Shown: positions 1-12,563, counted from the first letter of the stretch. The stretch: 64,000 nucleotides of DNA from Roseburia hominis (GCA_040702975.1 CP159990.1:3782001-3846000); one strand, 5' to 3'. Notes: generated from the letters alone by a model not told the origin. Numbers and translations are program-made.

Positions 1-316
1 AGCTTTGCGTAATGCACAAATTTGCCGCCTGATGAGTCGTTCCCATACCACACCCAGTTGATGAATTGCTGATCCACCCCGGAAAATTTCCTTCACTTTC
101 TTTATAAGATGGCCTAATAATATCCGTGACATGTATAATTCTCTTACATTCACCTGGTTTTGCTATCGCAAATTCAATATCATAGTCATAAGACACCTGA
201 GAAGTTAAAGCCACCTTACATTCCTGTGGATTTATTGATAATATTCCTTCTTTGTAACCCGATTTTTCAGCCAAAATAACTGATTTAATTTCGTGCTCGA
301 TTATTTTTAGTAGCAC
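1..316 (-). CDS. Glycine/sarcosine/betaine reductase component B or D-proline reductase family protein, N-terminal part only
   Basis: The gene runs off the left edge of the window, so only about 105 N-terminal residues are present. The frame reads through typical features of the GrdE/PrdA-PrdD family: an opening hydrophobic/charged strand, a segment containing KPGECKRIIHVTDIIRP, then a FPGW turn and a glycine-rich stretch (STGCGMGTTH). In glycine reductase component B the matching region reads ARPGE...RI..VKDVIEPR...FPG. A GTG start at 316 is preferred because AAGGAG lies 8 bases upstream. An ATG at 334 in the same frame lacks a ribosome binding site. Members are selenium-dependent Stickland reductase subunits or their paralogues; the substrate cannot be told from this fragment. 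Family assignment is from remembered motifs, so it is moderately sure. Confidence 0.6.
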   Translation of the reverse strand, partial: MLLKIIEHEIKSVILAEKSGYKEGILSINPQECKVALTSQVSYDYDIEFAIAKPGECKRIIHVTDIIRPSYKESEGNFPGWISNSSTGCGMGTTHQAANLCITQS

Positions 317-395
317 CGCTTCTTCTCCTTCCATGTTTTCTATTTTACCTGTCTACCGTTTGTTTGGTTGTCCGGTCAACCTGTTCTTTTATTGC

Positions 396-424
396 ATAAT
401 ACCATATATTTATAAGTAATGCAA
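396..424 (-). promoter_or_regulatory. Predicted sigma-A promoter of the reductase-family gene
   Basis: On the minus strand TTGCAT (424-419) and TATTAT (401-396) are separated by 17 bases. This places transcription start near 389, about 70 bases before the GTG start at 316. Confidence 0.55.
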
Positions 425-569
425 ACACTTTTTGGTGCTTTATCACATATTTTAATTTTTATTACACTTAAGGTATTTCTGTGATGATTTATTCCACATT
501 AGAAACTCTTAGAAAAAGTCTATAAATTTGCTGAAACTTGTTTTAGATCGCGCCTATTGTACACATAAC

Positions 570-604
570 AAAAAGCCCGTAAATATTGAACTTACGGACT
601 TTCC
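570..604 (-). terminator. Terminator of the rRNA/tRNA-Asn operon
   Basis: On the minus strand, GTCCGTAA and TTACGGGC form an 8-bp stem (one G-U pair) around a short loop, followed by a T run. It lies directly after the tRNA-Asn gene and ends the rRNA operon transcript. Confidence 0.8.
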
Positions 605-607
605 TAA

Positions 608-679
608 CTCCCCGAGTTGGGTTCGAACCAACGACCCTTCGGTTAACAGCCGAATGCTCTACCGCTGAGCTATCGAGGA
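608..679 (-). tRNA. tRNA-Asn (GTT)
   Basis: A full cloverleaf is visible on the minus strand: acceptor TCCTCGA pairs with TCGGGGA, the anticodon loop is CTGTTAA, so the anticodon is GTT, and the T arm contains GGTTCGAACC. CCA is not encoded. It is the last gene of the rRNA operon, 123 bases after the 23S gene. Confidence 0.95.
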
Positions 680-743
680 TTACTTATTTTATTATAACCA
701 CTTGCTCTCTTTTTTACAAGTGGTTTTTTCCTTTTTTATTTCA

Positions 744-769
744 TGTACCTTCAAAACAGCATACAAAGA
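744..769 (-). other. 3' half of the 23S rRNA processing stem
   Basis: This 26-base segment is complementary, with two mismatches, to 3856-3881 on the far side of the 23S gene. The two flanks would fold into a long stem enclosing pre-23S rRNA, the usual substrate for RNase III-type processing. The same segment has been picked up in many Firmicute spacers because it resembles TGTACCTTGAAAACTGCATA. Confidence 0.75.
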
Positions 770-802
770 ATCTTCTTCCATCCATTAACCTATCCTACCT
801 CT

Positions 803-3688
<2,886 letters not shown>

Positions 3689-4093
3689 AAACGCTTCCTC
3701 TCACGGGAATGAGAGTCGGCTACACATACTAGCGTGTATGTGTTGGCATTCAGGTTTGTTTTTTTACTTCGTTGTCTCGAAGTGTCAGTTAATTGTTATC
3801 CTTAAGAACAACAATCACCTCGGATGTCTTTCTCTTCTATTTGAGAATTGATTTATCTTTGTATGCAGTTTTCAAGGTACATAGTTGATGTAACAAAGAT
3901 TTAAGTTACATCTGTTAGATAATAAAGAGCTTGTTTGTTGAATGATTTAGTCCGCAGCCGAGACTTAGGAACAAGTTCCTCAGTCACGGATATTCTTCGA
4001 ATATCCTTCTGCCTTCAGCCATGATCCTTCGCTCAAGCGAGCTTGGCTCAGGCTTCTGTCTTCAGGCATCGTCTGCTCTCTTCATTATCTGCG
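3689..4093 (-). other. Spacer between tRNA-Ala and 23S rRNA
   Basis: This 405-base spacer has no gene. It holds a small hairpin (ACACATAC/GTGTATGTGT near 3722-3743) and, at 3856-3881, the 5' half of the 23S processing stem that pairs with 744-769. The rest (about 3900-4090) is rich in short local complementarities but nothing I recognise. Confidence 0.7.
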
Positions 4094-4166
4094 TGGAGAA
4101 TACGAGATTCGAACTCGTGACCTCCTGCTTGCAAGGCAGGCGCTCTCCCAACTGAGCTAATCCCCC
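4094..4166 (-). tRNA. tRNA-Ala (TGC)
   Basis: Minus-strand cloverleaf with acceptor GGGGGAT paired to ATTCTCC, an anticodon loop containing TTGCAAG, anticodon TGC, and a T arm with GTTCGAATC. It sits in the 16S-23S spacer after tRNA-Ile. CCA is not encoded. Confidence 0.95.
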
Positions 4167-4279
4167 GTATGGGTATGTATTAAAAATATAGATTTTTTAA
4201 TAATGGGCTTAAGTGGGCCTTGCCTCCTCAGACTCACACTTACCTAAATGAATCTGATTCGTCGGCTCTCTTAAAACAG

Positions 4280-4353
<74 letters not shown>

Positions 4354-4365
4354 TTTCTTTCTGAA

Positions 4366-4482
4366 TCTGGCGGCCACCTGCTCTCCCACACCATCTCCAG
4401 TGCAGTACCATCGGCCGCTTAGGTCTTAACCATCGTGTTCGGGATGGGAACGGGTGTGTCCCCTAAGCGCATCGCCACCAGA
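4366..4482 (-). rRNA. 5S ribosomal RNA
   Basis: Minus strand, about 117 nt. The terminal stem TCTGGTGGC/GCCGCCAGA is complete and the central segment contains the conserved CCCGAACACG and a TACTGCACTGG-type arm. Its position is unusual: it lies between 16S and tRNA-Ile rather than after 23S. There is no second 5S between 23S and tRNA-Asn. Confidence 0.95.
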
Positions 4483-4686
4483 TATATTCTGTCAATCAAC
4501 ACCGTGAGTGCCGGCTCTCATCTAGCTCAATTCCGCTCCGCTCCATTTCGCTAGATTCAATCCTTCTTATGCATCTTAGCTGCCATGTGCGCTCCTGAAA
4601 GCAAGCTTTCGTCGCACCCCTGCCAGCTAATCTGCGCACTCACTCCTTGATGACTAAATAATAAACAACAACACTTACTTCTTCTT

Positions 4687-6228
<1,542 letters not shown>

Positions 6229-6530
6229 TTTGTATCCAGTTCAGAATCACTGCTTGGCAATTCTGTTCCTGTTTACTGTTCTTAGGTTTCGAATCTTGTC
6301 GATTCAACGTTCTTGAAAAATCTCTTTAAAGAATTTTCAGGGTTGTTGTCTATTATTTAATTATCAAAGTTCTCTGTATTAATTGCTTGTCTCTTGCGAG
6401 TCAGCTTAGACATCATAGCATTTTCATTTTCAAATGTCAAGCACTTTTTTTGATTTTTTTTGACATTTTTCAAACTGCAATATTCAATGATATATTACCT
6501 GCTCTATACCGTTTCAGGCTTACAAGAGAA
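6229..6530 (-). promoter_or_regulatory. rRNA leader region with the operon promoter at 6412-6440
   Basis: On the minus strand TTGACA (6440-6435) and TATGAT (6417-6412) are separated by 17 bases, close to consensus, with an A/T-rich stretch upstream that could act as an UP element. The roughly 180-base leader before 16S should pair with the 16S-5S spacer for processing. No gene is present. Confidence 0.85.
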
Positions 6531-6620
6531 CGGAGAAAGAGGGATTTGAACCCTCGCGCCGCTATTAACGACCTACTCCCTTTCCAGGGGAGCCCCTTCG
6601 GCCAGCTTGGGTATTTCTCC
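6531..6620 (-). tRNA. tRNA-Ser (GGA)
   Basis: A 90-nt class II tRNA on the minus strand: acceptor GGAGAAA paired to TTTCTCC, anticodon loop CTGGAAA, anticodon GGA, and a long variable arm. It lies upstream of the rRNA promoter and has its own promoter, TAGACA (6665-6660), 17 bases, TATATT (6642-6637). Confidence 0.95.
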
Positions 6621-6636
6621 AAAACGTCCGTTATTT

Positions 6637-6665
6637 AATATACACGATAACAAGAGGTTTGTCTA
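6637..6665 (-). promoter_or_regulatory. Promoter of tRNA-Ser (GGA)
   Basis: TAGACA and TATATT on the minus strand with a 17-base spacer, 17 bases before the mature tRNA 5' end. Confidence 0.65.
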
Positions 6666-6735
6666 GTCCTTTTTTACTTTTTTTAATTTTTTTATTTTTC
6701 TTATCTGCGAAACACAATTCTACCGGGAAGCAAAA

Positions 6736-6764
6736 TTGAAAACGTCTATGATTTCTTGTATAAT
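6736..6764 (+). promoter_or_regulatory. Promoter of the small exported protein gene
   Basis: TTGAAA (6736-6741), 17 bases, TATAAT (6759-6764). A second TATAAT follows 15 bases later. The coding sequence starts at 6831. Confidence 0.65.
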
Positions 6765-6830
6765 ATTTCTTGTATAATTAAGAAAGAAATTTTTACTGAG
6801 AAATCGGGATTTCAGAAAGAAGGCGTTTTG

Positions 6831-7271
6831 ATGAAAAAACATTCTATAATTATAGGCATAATTATATTGGTTATCACTTCATTATTATTTTATTTTCAAC
6901 CATTGAAATTATCAAATCTTGTAAGTAAAAATAGTGACATCTTAGTAACGCGGGTTGAACTGGGTATTCAAAACGGCGAGGCTTACAATAATTCTTCAAC
7001 TTATAATGACCTAACTGATGAGCAAAAAAATAGTATTACAAATTTACTTCAGAGCTATTCTTACAGAAGAACATTTGGCACAACCTTGTCAGATGGCTCC
7101 TTGTCAGGAATAGGCGACGAAATGATTCATATTTTTATATATGAGGGAAGTACATTTGTTCATAATATCAGCATTTCAACAACCGGAAGCATTTCCGTTG
7201 ATGATAAAACCTACACAATGAAAAGTGCGGCTCAGTTAATTGACAAAATTGTAGAAATAATTGACAATTAA
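6831..7271 (+). CDS. Hypothetical exported or membrane-anchored protein
   Basis: A 146-residue protein of unknown function. The N-terminus is MKKH followed by a hydrophobic segment of about 17 residues, fitting a signal anchor or uncleaved signal peptide; no lipobox cysteine is seen. The remainder is a soluble, Ser/Thr/Asn-rich domain ending in a conserved-looking amphipathic helix (KSAAQLIDKIVEIID). The open frame extends upstream to 6756, but GAAGG 8 bases before the ATG at 6831 and the position of the signal sequence decide this start. It is monocistronic behind its own promoter. The gene is more A/T-rich than its neighbours. I do not recognise the family. Confidence 0.65.
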   Translation: MKKHSIIIGIIILVITSLLFYFQPLKLSNLVSKNSDILVTRVELGIQNGEAYNNSSTYNDLTDEQKNSITNLLQSYSYRRTFGTTLSDGSLSGIGDEMIHIFIYEGSTFVHNISISTTGSISVDDKTYTMKSAAQLIDKIVEIIDN

Positions 7272-7377
7272 AGTTAGTTTGAATAAATAATGTAAAACTT
7301 ACAGTTTATCGCCGCATCAGGTGATAAGTCTTCAGACGTTAAGCAAATATGATTACTACAAAAGAAGTAGAATGTGC

Positions 7378-7383
7378 TATACT
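7378..7383 (+). promoter_or_regulatory. Probable -10 box of the opuC-type operon
   Basis: TATACT with a poor -35 (ACTACA, 17 bases upstream), so activation or an alternative start is possible. The leader from here to the start codon at 7463 carries a palindromic repeat. Confidence 0.4.
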
Positions 7384-7389
7384 AGAAAT

Positions 7390-7433
7390 GCCGAGATGAA
7401 GGTCCACCGGACCTTCACTTAGGTATGCTTGGC
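7390..7433 (-). repeat. 44-bp palindromic element, copy 1
   Basis: Outer stem GCCGAG/CTTGGC and a 9-bp inner stem TGAAGGTCC/GGACCTTCA. It lies in the 5' leader of the opuC-type operon, between the -10 box and the ribosome binding site. Read on the minus strand it gives CQAYLSEGPVDLHLG, the same peptide pattern as the copies at 40399-40487 and 20766-20811. Confidence 0.85.
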
Positions 7434-7462
7434 AACTAAAATTGAAGGAGGGCAGATAAATC

Positions 7463-8107
7463 ATGGATCTTTTGTTAAAAGTCCAGGCCTATTTTGCCAG
7501 TAATCTGACAGAATATCTATCTTGTCTTCGGGCACACCTGGGAATCAGTCTTCTGGCTCTTCTTGTTGCCGTATGCATCGGAATACCGTTTGGATACATG
7601 TGCAGCAAGAACAAAAGACTGGGCTACTGGATCACAGGAACGACGCAGGTCCTTCGAATCATTCCGAGTCTTGCGGTACTGATTCTGCTGATCCCGGTCA
7701 TGGGAACGGGCGTGAAGCCGGCGATGACCGCTCTGGTGCTCCTTGCTCTTCCGCCAATCTTGATGAATACAGCAACCGGATTTGATGAAGTGCCCAAATC
7801 TGTGCTGGAGACCGCGGTCGGTCTGGGAATGACCGAGAAGCAGGTCTTTTGGAAAGTCCGGGTTCCTCTGGCTGTACCAATCATTCTGGCGGGAGTAAAG
7901 ACGGCGATGATCGAAATTATAGCCAGCGCGACGATTGCTTCCAAGATAGGCGCCGGCGGATTAGGAGATATCATTCTCACAGGACTAAGCCTGAACCGGA
8001 CGGACCTGCTGCTGGTGGGAGGCATTTCCGTGGCCTTGATGGCGTTATTGACGGGGATTGTATTTGAATACCTGGAGAAAATAATTTTAAAATACAAATA
8101 TGTATAA
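7463..8107 (+). CDS. Glycine betaine/carnitine/choline ABC transporter permease (OpuCB type)
   Basis: A 214-residue inner-membrane permease with about six hydrophobic segments. It carries the permease-family cytoplasmic loop: ETAVGLGMTEKQVFWKVRVPLAVP followed by AGVKTA, and then a GAGGLG motif, as in OpuCB/OpuBB and the YehY/OsmW group. A GGAGGG site stands upstream of the ATG. It is the first of four genes in the order permease, binding lipoprotein, ATPase, permease, each starting within a few bases of the previous stop or overlapping it. The system imports compatible solutes during osmotic stress. The exact substrate cannot be read from the permease. Confidence 0.88.
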   Translation: MDLLLKVQAYFASNLTEYLSCLRAHLGISLLALLVAVCIGIPFGYMCSKNKRLGYWITGTTQVLRIIPSLAVLILLIPVMGTGVKPAMTALVLLALPPILMNTATGFDEVPKSVLETAVGLGMTEKQVFWKVRVPLAVPIILAGVKTAMIEIIASATIASKIGAGGLGDIILTGLSLNRTDLLLVGGISVALMALLTGIVFEYLEKIILKYKYV

Positions 8108-8119
8108 GAGGAGAAAACA

Positions 8120-9022
8120 ATGAAGAACAGCTTAAAAAAAGTGATAGCAGTTTTATTATGTATTGCAATGGCAGGAACATTGGCCGCATGTGGCAACAAG
8201 AAAAAGTCTGAAAAAGATACCGTCATCCATGTAGGCTCTAAGGATTTTACAGAAGGGCTGCTCGTATCAGAGATCTATGCCTTAGCGTTAGAGGATGCGG
8301 GCTATGAAGTAGACCGGGTATTTGACATCGCAGGGTCTGTCGTTCACACGGCACTCATTAACGATGAAATCGACCTCTATCCGGAATATACCGGGACCGG
8401 ACTTCTGACGATTCTCGGAATGGATATGATCACGGACCCGGAAGAAGTGTACAATACCGTAAAAGAAGAATATGAGAAGCAGTTTCAGGTAACCTGGCTT
8501 GACTACTCTCAGGCAAATGACGGGCAGGGTCTTGCGATTCGAACCGCAGTGGCAGAAGAATTAGGTATCAAGACCATTTCCGATCTGCAAAAGCATGCGT
8601 CAGAGCTCCGTTTCGCATCTCAGGGAGATTTCGACGAACGGGAAGACAGCCTGCCGGCATTAGAGAAGCTGTACGGACCGTTTGACTGGAAATCCAGCAA
8701 GGTATACGATGGCGGCCTGAAATACGATGTCCTGCGCAACGATGAAGCTGATGTGACACCGGCTTACACAACCGATGGCCAGCTCGCCAATAAGGATGAG
8801 TTTACTTTGCTGGAAGATGATAAAGGGGTGTGGCCTCCTTATAACCTGGCGCCGGTCGTTCGTGATGAAGTGCTGAAAGCAAATCCGGATATTGCGGATG
8901 TGCTGAACACGATCAGTGCGACACTTGACACAGGCAAGCTGACAGAATTAAATGCAAAAGTTGATGTGGACAAAGAGGAATATGAAGATGTTGCAAAAGA
9001 ATTCTATGAATCAATCAAATAA
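8120..9022 (+). CDS. Glycine betaine/choline-type substrate-binding lipoprotein (OpuCC type)
   Basis: 300 residues. The N-terminus has a lipoprotein signal peptide: basic start, hydrophobic core, then LAAC with Cys at residue 24 as lipid attachment site. The mature part matches OpuAC/ProX-type binding proteins: KDFTEGLLVSEIYA near the front, a DLYPEYTGTG segment that in the family forms the ligand pocket, and YDGGLKYDVLRNDEADV near the middle. It would capture a quaternary-ammonium osmolyte outside the membrane and hand it to the two permease subunits. GAGGAG lies 7 bases before the ATG. The last 17 bases overlap the ATPase gene. Confidence 0.9.
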   Translation: MKNSLKKVIAVLLCIAMAGTLAACGNKKKSEKDTVIHVGSKDFTEGLLVSEIYALALEDAGYEVDRVFDIAGSVVHTALINDEIDLYPEYTGTGLLTILGMDMITDPEEVYNTVKEEYEKQFQVTWLDYSQANDGQGLAIRTAVAEELGIKTISDLQKHASELRFASQGDFDEREDSLPALEKLYGPFDWKSSKVYDGGLKYDVLRNDEADVTPAYTTDGQLANKDEFTLLEDDKGVWPPYNLAPVVRDEVLKANPDIADVLNTISATLDTGKLTELNAKVDVDKEEYEDVAKEFYESIK

Positions 9023-9794
9023 GATAGCAATCGAGTTTCAGACTGTCAGTAAGGCATTTAAGGGCGCGGACAATCCCGCTGTAAATGATGTTTCATTTTC
9101 AGTCAGAGAAGGGGAATTCATCACAATACTGGGCTCCTCCGGCTGTGGCAAGACTACGCTCCTTAAGATGACCAACCGCCTGTACGAACCGGATAAAGGG
9201 AACATTTTACTATTCGGCCAAAATATCGCGGACGTTGATCCCGTGAAACTGCGCCGGAAGATCGGTTATGTAATCCAGCAGGTGGGACTCTTTCCACATA
9301 TGACCATAGAGGAAAATATAGCCGTTGTCCCAAAACTTATGCAGTGGGAAAAAGGAAGGACAAACGCACGCGTTGACGAATTGCTCCAAATGGTGGGGCT
9401 TGAACCGGGAAAATATCGCAAACGCTACCCCTCTCAGCTTTCGGGAGGCCAGCAGCAGCGGGTCGGGCTGGCGCGCGCTCTGGCAGGAGACCCGCAGCTC
9501 ATGCTTCTGGACGAGCCGTTTGGGGCGTTGGATGCGATCACGCGGACCGGGCTGCAGAATGAGCTGCAGAATCTGCATCAAAAGATGGGGAAGACATTCT
9601 TATTCGTAACACATGACATCAACGAAGCGTTGAAATTAGGAAATCGTGTTATCATCATGAGCGAAGGCTGTATCCGGCAATATGGTACTCCGGAGGAAAT
9701 CGTGAGACACCCGGCTGATCCGTTCGTGGAGACACTGATTTCTTCGGCACGCAGTCAGGAGAAATTGTGGGACAACCTGCTTGGGGAGGAATAG
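9006..9794 (+). CDS. Glycine betaine/choline-type ABC transporter ATP-binding protein (OpuCA type, no CBS domains)
   Basis: 262 residues. It has Walker A GSSGCGKTT, a Q-loop (YVIQQVGLFPH), signature LSGGQQQRVGLARA, Walker B MLLDEPFGALD and an H-loop histidine in FVTHD. The open frame extends to 8952, but the start at 9006 gives a normal N-terminus and a 17-base overlap with the binding protein gene. Classical OpuCA proteins are about 380 residues, with two C-terminal CBS domains that sense ionic strength. This one stops about 20 residues after the ABC core, so that regulatory module is missing. Confidence 0.9.
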   Translation: MNQSNKIAIEFQTVSKAFKGADNPAVNDVSFSVREGEFITILGSSGCGKTTLLKMTNRLYEPDKGNILLFGQNIADVDPVKLRRKIGYVIQQVGLFPHMTIEENIAVVPKLMQWEKGRTNARVDELLQMVGLEPGKYRKRYPSQLSGGQQQRVGLARALAGDPQLMLLDEPFGALDAITRTGLQNELQNLHQKMGKTFLFVTHDINEALKLGNRVIIMSEGCIRQYGTPEEIVRHPADPFVETLISSARSQEKLWDNLLGEE

Positions 9795-9796
9795 AG

Positions 9797-10417
9797 ATGT
9801 GGGAATATCTGATAAAACATTATGACGATCTGCTGGAAGCACTCCTTGAGCATCTTCAGATCGTGGTGATCACCCTATTTTTCTCGCTGCTTCTCGCAGC
9901 CGTACTGACGATTGTTTCTGTATACCTGAAAAAGCTGGGCGAAGTACTGATCCAGCTATCGGGGATCTTATATTCCGTTCCCAGCCTGGCGCTTTTTGCA
10001 CTGTTGATTCCCGTGACGGGGCTTGGCATGACAACAGCGGTCATCGTGCTGACAGGATACAACCAGTATCTTCTGCTTCGAAACTTTCTGACCGGACTTG
10101 CCGAAGTGGATCCGGCAATAACGGAGGCCGCGACCGGGCTTGGCATGAATACGCTTCAGATACTGGTACGAGTTCAGATCCCGCTGGCAAAACGAGCGCT
10201 GTTCACAGGGATAAAACTTGCGGTCGTATCGACGATCGGAATTGCAACGATTGCCGCAATGATCAACGCGGGTGGTCTGGGCAGTATATTGTTTGATGGC
10301 CTTCGCACAATGAATGTAAACAAAATCGTCTGGGGCAGTCTGTTGTCTGCAGGGCTTGCGCTGGGAATCAACGCATGTTTCAGCGCAGCAGAAAAAAGAT
10401 TAAATGTAAAAAATTAG
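9797..10417 (+). CDS. Glycine betaine/choline-type ABC transporter permease (OpuCD type)
   Basis: 206 residues, the second permease of the operon and a paralogue of the gene at 7463. It shows the same cytoplasmic loop pattern (EAATGLGMNTLQILVRVQIPLA) and NAGGLG motif. GGGGAGGA lies 6 bases before the ATG at 9797; the open frame upstream to 9767 overlaps the ATPase gene and is not needed. The operon ends here without an obvious terminator. A tRNA-Ser with its own promoter follows. Confidence 0.88.
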   Translation: MWEYLIKHYDDLLEALLEHLQIVVITLFFSLLLAAVLTIVSVYLKKLGEVLIQLSGILYSVPSLALFALLIPVTGLGMTTAVIVLTGYNQYLLLRNFLTGLAEVDPAITEAATGLGMNTLQILVRVQIPLAKRALFTGIKLAVVSTIGIATIAAMINAGGLGSILFDGLRTMNVNKIVWGSLLSAGLALGINACFSAAEKRLNVKN

Positions 10418-10420
10418 GTA

Positions 10421-10449
10421 TTGACTCGCGGAACATTATGTGATACAAT
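10421..10449 (+). promoter_or_regulatory. Promoter of tRNA-Ser (TGA)
   Basis: TTGACT (10421-10426), 17 bases, TACAAT (10444-10449). The tRNA begins 38 bases later. Confidence 0.8.
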
Positions 10450-10486
10450 CTTAATTGCTCTGAACGAGTAATTGAATAATGTAGAT

Positions 10487-10572
10487 GGAGAGGTATCGAA
10501 GTGGTCATAACGAGGCGGTCTTGAAAACCGTTTGTCCGAGAGGGCGCGTGGGTTCGAATCCCACCCTCTCCG
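10487..10572 (+). tRNA. tRNA-Ser (TGA)
   Basis: An 86-nt class II tRNA with acceptor GGAGAGG paired to CCTCTCC, anticodon loop CTTGAAA giving anticodon TGA, and a long variable arm. CCA is not encoded. It is flanked by its own promoter and terminator. Confidence 0.95.
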
Positions 10573-10574
10573 TT

Positions 10575-10608
10575 AAAAAATCCGAAACATTAAGTTTCGG
10601 ATTTTTTG
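10575..10608 (+). terminator. Terminator after tRNA-Ser, probably bidirectional
   Basis: AAAAATCCGAAAC and GTTTCGGATTTTTT form a long stem with a 5-base loop and T runs on both strands. It ends the tRNA-Ser transcript and can also stop the convergent ispD transcript. Confidence 0.9.
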
Positions 10609-10646
10609 TTGCTGATTATACTCAATGGCATACTTGAAAAAACTAT

Positions 10647-11348
10647 TTATAAAATACTACTTGCAAACAACTCCCCTATTTTCAAATCCTCCGGCGTCGT
10701 GATCTTGATATTTTCATAAGACCCCCGCACCAATTTCACGGCATGCCCCGCCATCATCTCCACGACCATGGCATCGTCCGTCACTTTACTTTCACCCGCT
10801 TTCATCAGATCTTCATAAGCCTTTTTTACCAATGCCTTTTCAAACACCTGAGGCGTCTGGATCAGCCAGAGTCTGCTTCTGTCCGGCGTATCCGACACAT
10901 ACTCGCTGTCGTCGGCAATTTTAATGGTGTCTTTGACAGGCATCCCCACCACACAGGCTTTTTCAAGCTTCACCTGTTCATAGACTCTTTCGATGATTTC
11001 CACGCTCACAAAGGGCCTCGCTCCATCATGGATAAACACATAGCCGTCTTCCTCCATCGCCTGAAGTCCATTATGAACAGAATGATAGCGTTCTGCTCCG
11101 CCGGGAATAATCTTCTTCACCTTTGTGAAACCGTACTTGTCTACAATATTTTCCTGACAGTACGCCTCTTCTCCTTCTCCGGTGACCAGAATGATCTCAT
11201 CTATGACCGCCGACTCCTGAAATGTTCTCAGCGAATAATAAAGAACCGGCCTGCCCGCCATCTCAAGATATTGTTTATGAACCTTTGTCCCCATGCGGCT
11301 GCCTTTTCCCGCAGCCAGCACGATTGCTGTACATGTTTCTTTTCTCAT
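10647..11348 (-). CDS. ispD: 2-C-methyl-D-erythritol 4-phosphate cytidylyltransferase
   Basis: 233 residues. It catalyses the CTP-dependent third step of the MEP isoprenoid pathway. Visible motifs are the nucleotide-binding AAGKGSRMG near residue 15, the GGAERYHSVHNGL segment and VFIHDGARPF in the middle. The frame runs up to 11381, but the ATG at 11348 has AGGG upstream and a family-like N-terminus, so it is preferred. It follows tsaD at 19 bases on the same strand and is probably the last gene of that operon. No ispF is next to it. Confidence 0.93.
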   Translation of the reverse strand: MRKETCTAIVLAAGKGSRMGTKVHKQYLEMAGRPVLYYSLRTFQESAVIDEIILVTGEGEEAYCQENIVDKYGFTKVKKIIPGGAERYHSVHNGLQAMEEDGYVFIHDGARPFVSVEIIERVYEQVKLEKACVVGMPVKDTIKIADDSEYVSDTPDRSRLWLIQTPQVFEKALVKKAYEDLMKAGESKVTDDAMVVEMMAGHAVKLVRGSYENIKITTPEDLKIGELFASSIL

Positions 11349-11367
11349 TTGATCCCTGTCACTTTCC

Positions 11368-12399
11368 TTAACGCTCTCCAAGTTTCAGGTTCGGCACTGC
11401 GTTCAGATCCCAGCCGTGCCGCGTCCCCGCCATATATTCATAATAGGCCGCCACACCGATCATTGCCGCGTTATCCGTGCAGAAAATCGGAGAGGGATAA
11501 TAGAATTCGATTCCATTTTGCGCACATGCATCCTTCATGGCTGAGCGCAGACTGCTGTTTGACGCGACGCCCCCTGCTATGGCAAATTTCTTCAGCCCAT
11601 ATTCATTTACCGCATGCATGGCGTTGCCGACCAGCACATCCATCACGGCTTTCTGGAAAGAAGCCGCAATATCTGCCCTGTTATACTTGATTCCTTTCAT
11701 AGAACAGCCGTTAATATAATTCAGCACGGCAGATTTCACGCCACTGAAACTGAAATCATACGGGTTGTCCTCAATATGTGCCCGCGGAAACGGGATCGCG
11801 TCAGGATTTCCTTCTTTGGAAAGCTTATCGATCTTCGGGCCACCGGGATATCCCAATCCGATTGCCCGAGCCACTTTGTCAAATGCTTCCCCGGCAGCAT
11901 CGTCCCTGGTGCGCCCGAGTATCTCATAAGTACCGTAATCCCTGACATATACCAGGTGCGTATGTCCGCCCGATACCACCAGGCACAAAAACGGCGGTTC
12001 CAGCTCTTTATTTTCAATATAGTTCGCGGAAATGTGGCCCTCTATATGGTGCACTCCTACCAGGGGAAGCCCTTTGGCATAGGCTATGGCTTTTGCTTCC
12101 GCCACGCCTACCAAAAGTGCGCCGACAAGCCCCGGGCCATAAGTAACCCCGATCGCATCAAGTTCGTCCAGCGTGACGCTGGCAACATCCAGCGCCTCCT
12201 GAATCACCTGGTTAATCTTTTCGATATGCTTACGAGATGCGATCTCCGGCACAACACCTCCGTATAATTTGTGCAGATCAATCTGGGAGGAAATCACATT
12301 TGACAGGACCTCCCGTCCATTTTTCACCACTGCGGCGGCTGTCTCGTCGCAGGAGCTTTCTATTGCAAGAATTAAAATATCTTTTTTCTCTGTTTCCAT
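11368..12399 (-). CDS. tsaD: tRNA N6-adenosine threonylcarbamoyltransferase
   Basis: 343 residues, the usual length for TsaD (Kae1/Gcp), after choosing the ATG at 12399 over an upstream extension to 12513 that runs into a repeat-rich spacer. It opens with [16 protein letters not shown] and carries the metal-binding HHIEGH motif and the VSGGHT nucleotide-binding segment. With TsaB and TsaE it transfers threonylcarbamoyl to A37 of ANN-decoding tRNAs. TsaB and TsaE are encoded upstream on the same strand, separated by rimI, a small protein and rnz. Confidence 0.95.
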   Translation of the reverse strand: METEKKDILILAIESSCDETAAAVVKNGREVLSNVISSQIDLHKLYGGVVPEIASRKHIEKINQVIQEALDVASVTLDELDAIGVTYGPGLVGALLVGVAEAKAIAYAKGLPLVGVHHIEGHISANYIENKELEPPFLCLVVSGGHTHLVYVRDYGTYEILGRTRDDAAGEAFDKVARAIGLGYPGGPKIDKLSKEGNPDAIPFPRAHIEDNPYDFSFSGVKSAVLNYINGCSMKGIKYNRADIAASFQKAVMDVLVGNAMHAVNEYGLKKFAIAGGVASNSSLRSAMKDACAQNGIEFYYPSPIFCTDNAAMIGVAAYYEYMAGTRHGWDLNAVPNLKLGER

Positions 12400-12563
12400 A
12401 TTCTGCCGCTTCTTTCTATACTGTACTGAATTATATTCCTTCCCCAAAATATGCGAACTGCCCGCCCAAGGCTCTCGCAGCTGCAAACCACTCGCCAAAA
12501 TTCTTGCAACCACAAACTGCTCGCCCGAGGCTTCCTCAACTGCAGACAGTGCAGGCCGCGCCC
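12400..12563 (-). repeat. Spacer with an imperfect 35-bp direct repeat
   Basis: Between rnz and tsaD two related copies of about 35 bp (plus strand 12455-12489 and 12515-12549, beginning AACTGC[C/T]CGCCC and continuing [A/G]AGGCT) lie 60 bp apart, with a partly similar stretch between them. No gene is evident. Function unknown. Confidence 0.6.

Noticed and set aside
10743-11690. A 315-codon plus-strand frame opposite ispD and tsaD
   Set aside because: Antisense to two conserved genes, with Arg/His/Pro-rich composition typical of shadow frames.
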